NCBI GenBank assembly: GCA_013334655.1
Contig: JAAXXD010000015.1
Coordinates: 1 to 36,832, forward strand
Source of the DNA: Chlorobaculum sp.
GTDB taxonomy: Bacteria; Bacteroidota; Chlorobiia; Chlorobiales; Chlorobiaceae
Length of the DNA: 36,832 nt
Reading direction: 5' to 3'
Shown here: positions 28,794 to 36,287 of the stretch, piece after piece
How positions within the stretch are numbered: the stretch's first letter is position 1
Layout: each line of letters begins with the position of its first letter
Program-made: the position numbers and the translations under genes
Notes under the pieces: model-generated
What the model was told of the DNA's origin: nothing
Database searches by the model: none
The model's input: the letters and a program-made list of their open reading frames with translations, nothing else

Positions 28794-29945
28794 ATGATGA
28801 AAAGAGTGACACCCATACCCGCTGAACTTCTCGATGTTCATACCTCGCCCTGTATTTCAATTTACATGCGAACGGGCCGATCCTATCCCGAAAATGCGCA
28901 GGATTCGCTCAGGTTCAAGAATCTCGTTTCCAAGGCGGAAAACGACGCAAGACTCTCTATCGGCAAACGGGCTGTGGCTCCGCTGATCGAGCAGTTGCGG
29001 AAGCTTCAGGAGGAGCGGGATTTCTGGAAACATTCACTCGATGGCGTGGCAGTATTCATCTCTCCCGATTATTTCAGGGTATTCAGATTGCAGCAGCCGG
29101 TTTACGAGCAGGCGCATGTGTCGGATGTTTTTTTCATCAAGCCATTGCTCAGGATTTACCAGATGGCTGAGCGCTTTCAGGTGCTCGCGCTGACCAAAAC
29201 CGGGGTCAGACTCTTTGAAGGCAACCACTACCGGCTGGACGAGGTAGAGCTGGCGCGGGAGGTGCCCAGAACGATGCCCGATGCGCTCGGCACGGAGATC
29301 ACGCAACCGCACATGACCATCGCCACCTACGGCGGCGTAGGCTACGGCTCGTCAATGCGACATGGCCACAGTTCCAGAACGGATGAAGAGGAGATCGATG
29401 ACGAGCGTTATTTCCGGGCTGTCGATCACACGATCAACGAACATCACTCGAAACCATCGGGTCTGCCGCTGATTCTCGCGGCCCTTCCGCAGCACCAGAG
29501 CCTGTTCAGATCGATCAGTCACAATCCGCATCTGACCGAGGAGGGCATCTCCAGCGATCCTCGCCTGCTTGAAACCGATGCCTTGCGCGAGATGGCCTGG
29601 AAGGTGCGAGAGCCGTACTGGCAACGCAAGATCGATCACCTGCTGGCCTGGTACGAAGAGGCGCAGTCAAAATCCATAGGCTCGGACAATCCTTTCTACA
29701 TCACGAATGCCGCTTTGGCCGGGAATGTATCGGTGCTTCTGCTCGATCAGGAGAGAATCTATCCTGGCGGCATCGATACGGATTCGGGCGATATTTCGTT
29801 CAGCAAAGCGGCACCGGGCAAAGAGCACGATGTGTTCGAAGACCTTGCCATCACGGTGCTTGGCAAAGGAGGCGAAGTGGTGGTGCTGCCGTCTGAAAGG
29901 ATGCCATCCGAATCGGGCGTCGCGGCTATATTCCGGCACGAGTAG
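28794..29945 (+). CDS. baeRF-family protein (bacterial archaeo-eukaryotic release factor-like)
   Basis: A 383-residue cytoplasmic protein of the bacterial aeRF1-like group, probably baeRF family 3. The N-terminal half has LLDVHTSPCISIYMRTGRSYPENAQDSLRFKNLVSKAE and VAVFISPDYFRVFRLQQPVYEQAHVSDVFFIKPLLRIYQMAERFQVLALTKTGVRLFEGN, the standard opening of baeRF domains. The middle has a glycine-rich loop TYGGVGYGSSMRHGHSSRTDEEEIDDERYFRAVDHTINEHH, at the place where eRF1 has its GGQ-type loop. The C-terminal part (L7Ae/eRF1 domain 3-like) ends GKGGEVVVLPSERMPSESGVAAIFRHE. The start follows CCGGAGGCGAAAC, a good ribosome site. The role is unknown; a ribosome-related stress or rescue function has been proposed for the group. 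It stands alone. Confidence 0.85.
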   Translation: MMKRVTPIPAELLDVHTSPCISIYMRTGRSYPENAQDSLRFKNLVSKAENDARLSIGKRAVAPLIEQLRKLQEERDFWKHSLDGVAVFISPDYFRVFRLQQPVYEQAHVSDVFFIKPLLRIYQMAERFQVLALTKTGVRLFEGNHYRLDEVELAREVPRTMPDALGTEITQPHMTIATYGGVGYGSSMRHGHSSRTDEEEIDDERYFRAVDHTINEHHSKPSGLPLILAALPQHQSLFRSISHNPHLTEEGISSDPRLLETDALREMAWKVREPYWQRKIDHLLAWYEEAQSKSIGSDNPFYITNAALAGNVSVLLLDQERIYPGGIDTDSGDISFSKAAPGKEHDVFEDLAITVLGKGGEVVVLPSERMPSESGVAAIFRHE

Positions 29946-29993
29946 AGCAAGGCTGCTGCGCCGCTTCTTCCGGTTTACGCCTCTGACCACTAT

Positions 29994-30038
29994 ATTGCGG
30001 AGTCATGAATGCGCCTTGTCTATTCGTGACTCCGCAAT
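29994..30038 (+). other. Strong hairpin between the baeRF and Fe-S oxidoreductase genes
   Basis: attgcggagtcatgaat (29994-30010) pairs with attcgtgactccgcaat (30022-30038) over 17 positions with one T-G type mismatch and an 11-nt loop. It is followed by AATCTT, a poor T-run, and ends 28 bp before the next ATG. It may terminate the baeRF transcript, act in the leader of the next gene, or be a dispersed repeat. Confidence 0.55.
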
Positions 30039-30065
30039 AATCTTATCGATTCCTTCAGCATCAGC

Positions 30066-32051
30066 ATGGGCGCGACCCGCGAGATTTTCTGGAATACCGG
30101 GCACGGGGCGGTTGTCGTCATGTACCTGCTCGCGTTGGTCGCAATTGGCGCGATGGCGCAGGGATTCCGGTTGCGGCGCTCAATCTGGCGGCGCGGAAAG
30201 CCGCTCGATCGCGCTGATCATCCGCTCCGGCGGTTCACGCGATTTCTTGCCGATACCATCAGCCAGCGGAAAGTAGCGAGAGTTCAGGATGGCGGCTTGC
30301 CTCACGCGATGCTTTTCTGGGGCTTCCTGCTGCTCCTTGACGGTACGCTTCTCGTGATGCTGCAACGCGATCTCTTGACGCCCTTCTTCCGGTTCAATCT
30401 GCTCTCAGGCGATTTCTATAAAGTCTACTCCCTCGTGCTCGATCTTGCCGGTTTGCTGGCCTTGCTGGCGCTTGGCGTGCTGGCGGCGCGGCGCTACGTC
30501 ATCCGAACGCCGGGCTTGGAGAGCACTCCCGCCGACGCGGGCATTCATTTGCTGCTGCTGGCAATTCTCGTCACGGGCTTCATCGTCGAAGGGGTTCGCA
30601 TGGCCTCGACCGAACTCGGTGACAATCCCGGCCTTGCCCTCTGGTCTCCGGTCGGCTACCTTTTCGCCTCGTTGTTCGCAGGCATGGACGAACACGCGCA
30701 GCGAGCGGCGCATCAGGCGCTGTGGTGGTTGCACATGCTTCTGGCGTTTGGCTTCATCGCAATCATTCCGTGGACGAAGCTGCGTCACCTCGCCACCACC
30801 AGCGGCAACAGCTTTTTCGAGCCTCGCGAGCCGAAGGGCACGCTGCCTGCCGTCGATTTTGAAGACGAGACTCGCGAGCGGTTCGGGGCGTCGGAGATCG
30901 GCGATCTGACATGGAAAGATATTTTCGACGCAGATGCCTGCATGGCGTGCGGAAGGTGCCAGCAGCGCTGCCCGGCATATCTGACCGGCAAGCCGCTTTC
31001 GCCGATGAAGGTGATCAACGAGATCGGCTCGATTGCCGCATCGGCAGCGGAGAACGGGCTGATCGACGCCGTGTCGCGTGACGCGATCTGGTCGTGCACC
31101 ACCTGCGGGGCGTGCGAGGAGATTTGTCCGGCCAGCGTCGAGCATGTCGGCAAGATCATCGAAATGCGCCGCAGCCTCATGCTCATGGCGGGCGAGTTTC
31201 CCGGCGACGAGGCCCGACGCGCCTGCGACGCCATCGAAATCAACGGCAATCCGTTCGGTCTCTCCCACGCTTCGAGATGCGACTGGGCAAAGGGGTTGCC
31301 GGTCACAGTCGTCGATGGTGGAACCGAAGCGGAAATCCTTTATTTTACCGGATGTTACGCCTCGTACGATCCGCGTAACCGCAAGGTCGCCGAGAGCTTT
31401 GTCAAACTGTGCGCGGCGGCGGGCATAAGCGTCGCGACGCTCGGGAAGGCGGAGCGCTGCTGCGGCGAACCGGCGCGGAAGCTTGGCAATGAGTATCTCT
31501 ACCGGATGATGGCTGAGAGCAATATCGAGGCGTTCCGCTCTGCAAAAGCGCGGCGAATCGTGACCGCCTGCCCGCACTGCTTCAACACCCTCGCGCGGGA
31601 TTATCGCGAACTCGGATTTGATCTGCCGGTTGAGCACCATTCGACCTTCATACGGCGGCTCGTCAGCGAGGGGCGGCTGAAGCTGAATCCCCCGACATTC
31701 AGTGCGACGTATCACGACTCCTGCTATCTGGCGCGGTATCAGGATATTGTCGATGAACCTCGCCTGCTGGTACAGGCGGCGGGAGGTACGCTGACTGAAA
31801 TGGAGTGCTCCGGCAAAGATGGCTTATGCTGCGGCGCGGGCGGAGGACGCATTCTCGCCGAGGAGAAACTTGGGACGCCGATTGTAGACGAGCGCATCCG
31901 AATGGCCCGCAAAACCGGTGCATCCACGCTGGCAACCGCCTGTCCCTTTTGCCTGAGCATGTTCGAAGACGCTTTGAAACGCCAAGGCAACACGGAACTC
32001 AAAGCGCTCGATCTCGCGGAGATTGTCGCCCGGAGCATCGACCGACAGTAA
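30066..32051 (+). CDS. Membrane-bound Fe-S oxidoreductase (ETF:quinone-type, Hdr-like CCG protein)
   Basis: A 661-residue membrane iron-sulfur protein. The N-terminal 250 residues hold about six membrane segments, like a NarI/HdrE-type cytochrome domain (HGAVVVMYLLALVAIGAM, HAMLFWGFLLLLDGTLLVML, VLDLAGLLALLALGVLAARR, LLLLAILVTGFIVEGVRMA, WWLHMLLAFGFIAIIPWTK) with several candidate haem histidines. Two 4Fe-4S sites follow: CMACGRCQQRCPAY (C292-C302) and CTTCGACEEICPAS (C344-C354). Then there are two CCG domains: C430, C465-C466-G, C502/C505, and C553, C588-C589-G, C626/C629. This layout matches enzymes that take electrons from EtfAB into the quinone pool; the etfB-etfA genes lie 2 kb downstream. 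It is followed by an M24 peptidase gene after 33 bp. Confidence 0.88.
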   Translation: MGATREIFWNTGHGAVVVMYLLALVAIGAMAQGFRLRRSIWRRGKPLDRADHPLRRFTRFLADTISQRKVARVQDGGLPHAMLFWGFLLLLDGTLLVMLQRDLLTPFFRFNLLSGDFYKVYSLVLDLAGLLALLALGVLAARRYVIRTPGLESTPADAGIHLLLLAILVTGFIVEGVRMASTELGDNPGLALWSPVGYLFASLFAGMDEHAQRAAHQALWWLHMLLAFGFIAIIPWTKLRHLATTSGNSFFEPREPKGTLPAVDFEDETRERFGASEIGDLTWKDIFDADACMACGRCQQRCPAYLTGKPLSPMKVINEIGSIAASAAENGLIDAVSRDAIWSCTTCGACEEICPASVEHVGKIIEMRRSLMLMAGEFPGDEARRACDAIEINGNPFGLSHASRCDWAKGLPVTVVDGGTEAEILYFTGCYASYDPRNRKVAESFVKLCAAAGISVATLGKAERCCGEPARKLGNEYLYRMMAESNIEAFRSAKARRIVTACPHCFNTLARDYRELGFDLPVEHHSTFIRRLVSEGRLKLNPPTFSATYHDSCYLARYQDIVDEPRLLVQAAGGTLTEMECSGKDGLCCGAGGGRILAEEKLGTPIVDERIRMARKTGASTLATACPFCLSMFEDALKRQGNTELKALDLAEIVARSIDRQ

Positions 32052-32084
32052 ACCATAACACGTTCCATCCAAAAGGAGTATATC

Positions 32085-33254
32085 ATGATGCTGACGCGAA
32101 ACGAAATTCAGCAACGGGTAACGCGCCTCCAGGAGCGGCTCGCCGCCAATGGCGCGCAGGCGGCCCTGTTGCTCGTGCCCATCGATATTTATTACTTCAC
32201 CGGCACGCGCCAGAATTCGGCGCTCTGGATTCCTGCCAGCGGCGAACCGATGCTGCTCGTGCGCAAAAGCCTTGTCCGCGCCAGAGCGGAGGGGCTGATA
32301 AGCGACATCCGCCCGTTTCCGTCGAGCAAGGAGCTGACGGCGCTCTTCGGCAGCGAGGGCGACAGGGTCGGCATGACCTACGACGCCGTGCCTGTGGCGC
32401 AACATGGCTGGTACTCGAAGGTGTTGCCGGGGCGCAGTTTCGTCGATATCACCATGCTTGTGCGCGACCTGCGCTCGGTCAAGTTGCCTGCCGAGATCGA
32501 AATGCTTCGCTACAGCGCGGAGAAGCTGTGTTCGATCTTCAGTGAAGTGCCGACTTTTCTGAAGGCGGGGATGCGCGAACTCGATCTTGCCGCCGAGATG
32601 GAGTACCGTTTGCGCCGGATCGGCCACGAGGGATACGTGCGGATGCGGGCCTTCAACCAGGAGCTGTTCGGTGGCATGGCGGTTGCGGGTGGCGCGGCGA
32701 ACTACGGATTTTTTGATGGAGCCGTCACGGGCCAGGGGCTTTCAAGCGCGTCGCCGCAAGGGGCGTCGCTTGACGTGATTGGCGAAAACCAGCCGGTGCT
32801 GGTCGATTTCGCTGGCGTATTCAACGGCTACATCGTCGATATGACCCGTATGTTCGTCATCGGCACGCTCGATTCCGAATTGCAGCGAGCCTTCGATGTT
32901 TCGCTCGAAATCCAGGAGGCGGTGCGCAAGGCGATGGTGCCGGGGGCCATCTGCGAGGAGATTTATCGACAGGCTGCCGAAATGGCTGAAAACGCGGGGC
33001 TTGGCGGGAACTTCATGGGAATGCCCGGTGAGCAGTCCCGCTTCGTCGGCCACGGTGTGGGCCTCGAACTCGACGAACTCCCGGTGCTCGCGCAAGGCTT
33101 CGCCATGCCGTTGCAGGCGGGGCAGGTAGTCGCCGTCGAGCCGAAATTCGTCATCCCCGGCAAAGGCGCGATCGGCATCGAAAACACCTTCTTGGTGACG
33201 GAACATGGCGGCGAGAGGCTGACTGAATTATCCGATGAAATTGTAAGGATTTGA
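32085..33254 (+). CDS. M24 family metallopeptidase (Xaa-Pro aminopeptidase-like)
   Basis: A 389-residue peptidase of the creatinase/prolidase group. The N-terminal creatinase-like domain (1-about 135) has AALLLVPIDIYYFTGTRQNSALWIPASGEPMLLVRKS. The pita-bread catalytic domain follows with all five metal ligands visible: VLVDFAGVFNGYIVDMTR (D241, D252), GHGVGLELDELPVL (H323), VVAVEPKFV (E352) and GIENTFLV (E366). It should remove N-terminal residues next to proline, or cleave X-Pro dipeptides, with two metal ions. The start MMLTRNEIQQRV follows AAAAGGAGTATATC. It lies 33 bp after the Fe-S oxidoreductase gene and is probably co-transcribed with it, and ends in a strong terminator. Confidence 0.93.
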   Translation: MMLTRNEIQQRVTRLQERLAANGAQAALLLVPIDIYYFTGTRQNSALWIPASGEPMLLVRKSLVRARAEGLISDIRPFPSSKELTALFGSEGDRVGMTYDAVPVAQHGWYSKVLPGRSFVDITMLVRDLRSVKLPAEIEMLRYSAEKLCSIFSEVPTFLKAGMRELDLAAEMEYRLRRIGHEGYVRMRAFNQELFGGMAVAGGAANYGFFDGAVTGQGLSSASPQGASLDVIGENQPVLVDFAGVFNGYIVDMTRMFVIGTLDSELQRAFDVSLEIQEAVRKAMVPGAICEEIYRQAAEMAENAGLGGNFMGMPGEQSRFVGHGVGLELDELPVLAQGFAMPLQAGQVVAVEPKFVIPGKGAIGIENTFLVTEHGGERLTELSDEIVRI

Positions 33255-33266
33255 GAGGGGAAATAA

Positions 33267-33295
33267 AAAAGGCTCCGGTATCTCCGGAGCCTTTT
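33267..33295. terminator. Bidirectional rho-independent terminator
   Basis: AAAAGGCTCCGG pairs with CCGGAGCCTTTT around a TATCT loop (12-bp stem). The A-run and T-run on either side make it usable on both strands. It lies between the convergent M24 peptidase and outer-membrane protein genes. Confidence 0.9.
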
Positions 33296-33318
33296 GTGAA
33301 CGCAAAATCAGATATGTC

Positions 33319-33909
33319 TCAAAGATCAACTCTGATGCCTGCAAGGATTCCACTGCCCCCCAAGGTTACCTTGGTACCGCTAAAATCACCTTCAGATGGT
33401 TTCAGATAACGGTAGCCGAGATCAATAGTAACCTCGTTGGATGCTTTGATACCGATACCGGCTCCAAGCTGCCAGGCAAACTGACTTGAGCTGTCATCAG
33501 TAGCTAAATCTGGAATCTTTACATTAGCCCTTGAAAGACCAAGACCTCCCATGACGTACGGGGATACGCTGGAACCTTTCATGTCGAAATCATAGTAGGC
33601 ATTCGCCATGAACGTCCATAATGAAGCAGAAGCGTTTGTTGTAGGAGCGATTACAAATACCTTATCAATGGCGTTGTGGTGGTAACCAATCTCTGCCTCA
33701 ACGCGAACATTGTCCATTTTAAGACCGACCGCGCCATTTACTAGGTAGCCTGTTTTATATGTCATCCAATTACTTACGCCATCCACGGTAGAATTGTTCG
33801 CCAAGTTCAATCCAGTCGAGAGGCTGACATAAGGAGTGCTCGCTGCCTGTGCCATTGATGGGGCGGCAAATGCTCCTGCAACGAGGAGTGGGAGAATGAG
33901 CTTTTTCAT
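33319..33909 (-). CDS. Small outer-membrane beta-barrel protein
   Basis: A 196-residue exported protein. Signal peptide MKKLILPLLVAGAFAAPSMAQA is followed by alternating strands typical of an 8-stranded OmpA/OmpX-like barrel: TPYVSLSTGLNLANN, YLVNGAVGLKMDNVRVEAEIGYHHNAID, SLWTFMANAYYDFDMKGSSVSPYVMGGLGLSRANV, FAWQLGAGIGIKASNEVTIDLGYRYLKPSEGDF and a final strand GSGILAGIRVDL. No periplasmic peptidoglycan-binding domain follows. The ORF-track start (10 codons earlier) is replaced by the Met of the signal peptide at 33909. Codon use is less GC-rich than in its neighbours. The specific ligand is unknown. Confidence 0.88.
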   Translation of the reverse strand: MKKLILPLLVAGAFAAPSMAQAASTPYVSLSTGLNLANNSTVDGVSNWMTYKTGYLVNGAVGLKMDNVRVEAEIGYHHNAIDKVFVIAPTTNASASLWTFMANAYYDFDMKGSSVSPYVMGGLGLSRANVKIPDLATDDSSSQFAWQLGAGIGIKASNEVTIDLGYRYLKPSEGDFSGTKVTLGGSGILAGIRVDL

Positions 33910-34077
33910 GGTAGTGTGAATTTGGGGTTCTGCTAACATTACCGAAATCTGATGTACTGCTGGGCTAATTTAGGCGAAAAAAACTTCAGATGAAAGAGAA
34001 AAATCAAAGTTATTTTCACGTATATTCTGAAAGACTTTAAATGCCTTACGTTACCTTTATCAATCGATTCTGTACGT

Positions 34078-34085
34078 TAATTTTG
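34078..34085 (+). promoter_or_regulatory. TAnnTTTG-like -7 motif upstream of etfB
   Basis: TAATTTTG lies 46 bp before the etfB ATG within an AT-rich 222-bp gap. Same type of motif as before glyS and gyrB. No convincing upstream box is seen. Confidence 0.3.
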
Positions 34086-34131
34086 ATGCCTCTCTGTATA
34101 GTAAAATACAGGTAACACCGTTGAACTGTCC

Positions 34132-34923
34132 ATGAACATCCTTGTCTGCATAAAACAGGTGCCCGACATGGAGGACCATTTCGTGCCGAACGCAGCCGGG
34201 AGGTGGTTCGACGAGATCGGCCTCGTCTGGCGGATGAACGAGTACGACGCCTTCGCGGTCGAAGAGGCCGTGCGGCTGAAGGAGTCGCTTGGCGGCGAAG
34301 CGCGGGTGACGGCACTCTCCATTGGCCCGGTGCGGGTGGTTGAGACGATTCGCAAGGCGCTTTCCATGGGGTGCGACGAAGGCGTGCACATCGACGATCC
34401 GATGGCAACAGAACGCGATCCGTGGCAGATCGCCTCGATGATCGCCGGATTTGCCGCCGGGCGCGGGTTCGACCTCATTTTCACCGGCATGCAGTCCGAA
34501 GATCGAAGCTCGGCGCAGGTCGGCGTGCTGGTGGCCGAACGGCTTGGCATCGCCTCCGTGACGGGTATCACGGCGTTCGAGTGGCAGGATGGCTCGATGA
34601 CGGTCGAGCGCGAACTCGAAGGCGGGCGCAAATGCAGGCTCGGCTTGAAAGCTCCGGCGCTGCTGACCTGCCAGCTTGGCCTCAACACGCCACGCTACCC
34701 GACGCTGCCGAACATCATGAAATCGAAACGCGCCGCGCTGACCGTTCTCTCGCCGGAATCGGTCGGCCTTGAATCGCCGAAAGCGTCGTCCGAAAACTTC
34801 CGACCCCACGAACCCAACGCGGCTGGCGTGATTCTCGAAGGCGATGCCGAGACGCTTGCCGCGCAAGTGGTGTCGATTCTCGAATCACGGACCTCCGTGC
34901 TTGGCCCGGGAGGTGTGCGATGA
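34132..34923 (+). CDS. etfB: Electron transfer flavoprotein subunit beta
   Basis: A 263-residue EtfB, the AMP- or FAD-binding half of the soluble electron carrier ETF. MNILVCIKQVPDMEDHF at the start and RMNEYDAFAVEEAVRLKESLGGEARVTALSIGP (about 35-67) are typical; the usual NPYD motif reads NEYD here. Later parts include DLIFTGMQSEDRSSAQVGVLVAERLGIASVTGITAFEW (the family signature region) and NTPRYPTLPNIMKSKRAAL. The C-terminal part links to the alpha subunit. The start is the ATG directly before the first strand. It overlaps etfA by 4 bp (ATGA), a sign of coupled translation. Confidence 0.95.
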   Translation: MNILVCIKQVPDMEDHFVPNAAGRWFDEIGLVWRMNEYDAFAVEEAVRLKESLGGEARVTALSIGPVRVVETIRKALSMGCDEGVHIDDPMATERDPWQIASMIAGFAAGRGFDLIFTGMQSEDRSSAQVGVLVAERLGIASVTGITAFEWQDGSMTVERELEGGRKCRLGLKAPALLTCQLGLNTPRYPTLPNIMKSKRAALTVLSPESVGLESPKASSENFRPHEPNAAGVILEGDAETLAAQVVSILESRTSVLGPGGVR

Positions 34924-35828
34924 AGCTGCTGCTTGTTGGCGAGGTTCTCGATGGCGCGATTGTGCCGGAGGTTGCCGAGCTGTTTGGATTTGCAGCTCGT
35001 CTCGGCGCGGAAACGTCGATGGTGCTGACCGGAGCTTCAGGCAATCTGCCCGCTTTCGAAGGACGGCTCTATCGCGCGGATGCTGTCCACGAATTCGACA
35101 TGACTTATCACAAGCGCTTCGTGTTGGCCGCCATCGAGCGGGAGCAGCCGGATGCCGTGGTGTTTCTGCACTCGTCGTATGGCTGGGATTTGGCTCCGCG
35201 CGTGGCGTTCGCCATGCAGGCGGCGCTGATATCCGGGATCGTCGGTCTGGATGGCGGCGGTTACTTGGTCGAAAGCTGCAACGGCAAAATGCGCCGCACC
35301 GTCAGGCCGCTGACCGGCCGCGCCGTGCTGACGATCCAGCCGGGTGCGTTCGCCGTAGCGCCGATGCAGGGTTCGCCCGAGGTGATCGACATCGATGCAG
35401 AGCCGGACGCCGCCGTCGAGTTTCTCGGCTGCATCCAGCCGGAGCGCGGCGTCGATCTCTCACGAGCCAGCGTGATCGTGAGCGCCGGGCGTGGCGTCGG
35501 CAGCGCGGAGCGCGTCGAGCTGGTCAGGGCGCTCTCCGAGGCGCTCGGCGGCGAAGTCGGGGCGAGCCGCCCGGTGGTCGATGCCGGATGGCTCGAACGG
35601 GCGCGGCAGGTGGGGTCGAGCGGGCAGAACGTTTCGCCAGCGCTCTACGTGGCATGCGGCATTTCCGGCGCGATCCAGCATCTTGCCGGAATGAAAGGCT
35701 CCGGCTTCGTGCTCGCCGTCAACACCGACCGCGACGCACCAATCGCGAGCGTGGCGGACGTGCTCGTCGTGGCGGACGTGGCGGAGTTCCTGCCCGCACT
35801 GACGGCGGCAATTCAGGCACGGAAGTGA
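34920..35828 (+). CDS. etfA: Electron transfer flavoprotein subunit alpha
   Basis: A 302-residue EtfA. The N-terminal part (MKLLLVGEVLDGAIVPEVAELFGFAARLG...) is the alpha/beta domain; the C-terminal FAD domain has SRASVIVSAGRGVGSAERVELVRALSEALGGEVGASRPVVDAGWLERARQVGSSGQNVSPALYVACGISGAIQHLAGMKGSGFVLAVNTDRDAPIASVADVLVVADVAEFLPAL, which matches the family FAD signature (QVGxxGxxVxPxLYxAxGISGAIQHxAGM). With EtfB it carries electrons from acyl-CoA or similar dehydrogenases to a membrane oxidoreductase. The partner is probably the Fe-S protein at 30066. It starts inside the last codons of etfB and is followed 41 bp later by a thioesterase. Confidence 0.95.
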   Translation: MKLLLVGEVLDGAIVPEVAELFGFAARLGAETSMVLTGASGNLPAFEGRLYRADAVHEFDMTYHKRFVLAAIEREQPDAVVFLHSSYGWDLAPRVAFAMQAALISGIVGLDGGGYLVESCNGKMRRTVRPLTGRAVLTIQPGAFAVAPMQGSPEVIDIDAEPDAAVEFLGCIQPERGVDLSRASVIVSAGRGVGSAERVELVRALSEALGGEVGASRPVVDAGWLERARQVGSSGQNVSPALYVACGISGAIQHLAGMKGSGFVLAVNTDRDAPIASVADVLVVADVAEFLPALTAAIQARK

Positions 35829-35869
35829 GCGGAGCGCGACAAATTTTTTCAACGACAGCGAAACACCGG

Positions 35870-36283
35870 ATGATTCAGCAATCTTACGCCTTCACAATGG
35901 AGATGGAGGTGCGCGACTACGAGTGCGACATGCAGGGCATCGTCAACAACAGCGTCTATCAGAACTACCTCGAGCACGCGCGGCACGTGTACCTCAAGAC
36001 AGTCGGAATCGATTTCAAGGAGTTCACCGAGCGGGGCATCAACCTCGTGGTCGTCCGCGCCGAGCTGGATTACAAGTCCCCGCTGCAAAGCGGCGACCGA
36101 TTCTCGGTTGGCCTGACGATGGTGCGCGAGTCGCCACTCAAGTTCGCGTTTTATCAGGACATCCTGCGCCTGCCGGACATGAAGCTCGCGATCAAAGCCA
36201 AAATCATCGGCACGGCGCTCAACGGCCGTGGCCGTCCGCAGATTCCCGCCGAACTCGAAGCGCTGATGCAGCCGGGCGCGTGA
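35870..36283 (+). CDS. Hotdog-fold acyl-CoA thioesterase (YbgC/4HBT family)
   Basis: A 137-residue hotdog protein. The diagnostic block is EMEVRDYECDMQGIVNNSVYQNYLEHARHVYLKTVGIDFKEF (about 11-52), where D20 is the likely catalytic acid of the 4-hydroxybenzoyl-CoA thioesterase group. The central part has VVVRAELDYKSPLQSGDRFSVGLTMV. It should hydrolyse an acyl-CoA or acyl-ACP thioester. The ORF track runs this frame back to 34844 through the etf genes, but that part is a shadow; the ATG at 35870 gives the family N-terminus. It lies 41 bp after etfA and may belong to that transcript. It converges with the Fic gene, 4 bp between stops. Confidence 0.9.
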   Translation: MIQQSYAFTMEMEVRDYECDMQGIVNNSVYQNYLEHARHVYLKTVGIDFKEFTERGINLVVVRAELDYKSPLQSGDRFSVGLTMVRESPLKFAFYQDILRLPDMKLAIKAKIIGTALNGRGRPQIPAELEALMQPGA

Positions 36284-36287
36284 GCCG

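Noticed and set aside
30405-31715. 436-residue minus-strand ORF
   Set aside because: Antisense to the Fe-S oxidoreductase, whose cysteine motifs fix the plus-strand frame.
34844-35869. Long upstream part of the thioesterase ORF
   Set aside because: It lies in another frame of etfB-etfA and is Arg-rich shadow sequence; the real protein starts at 35870.
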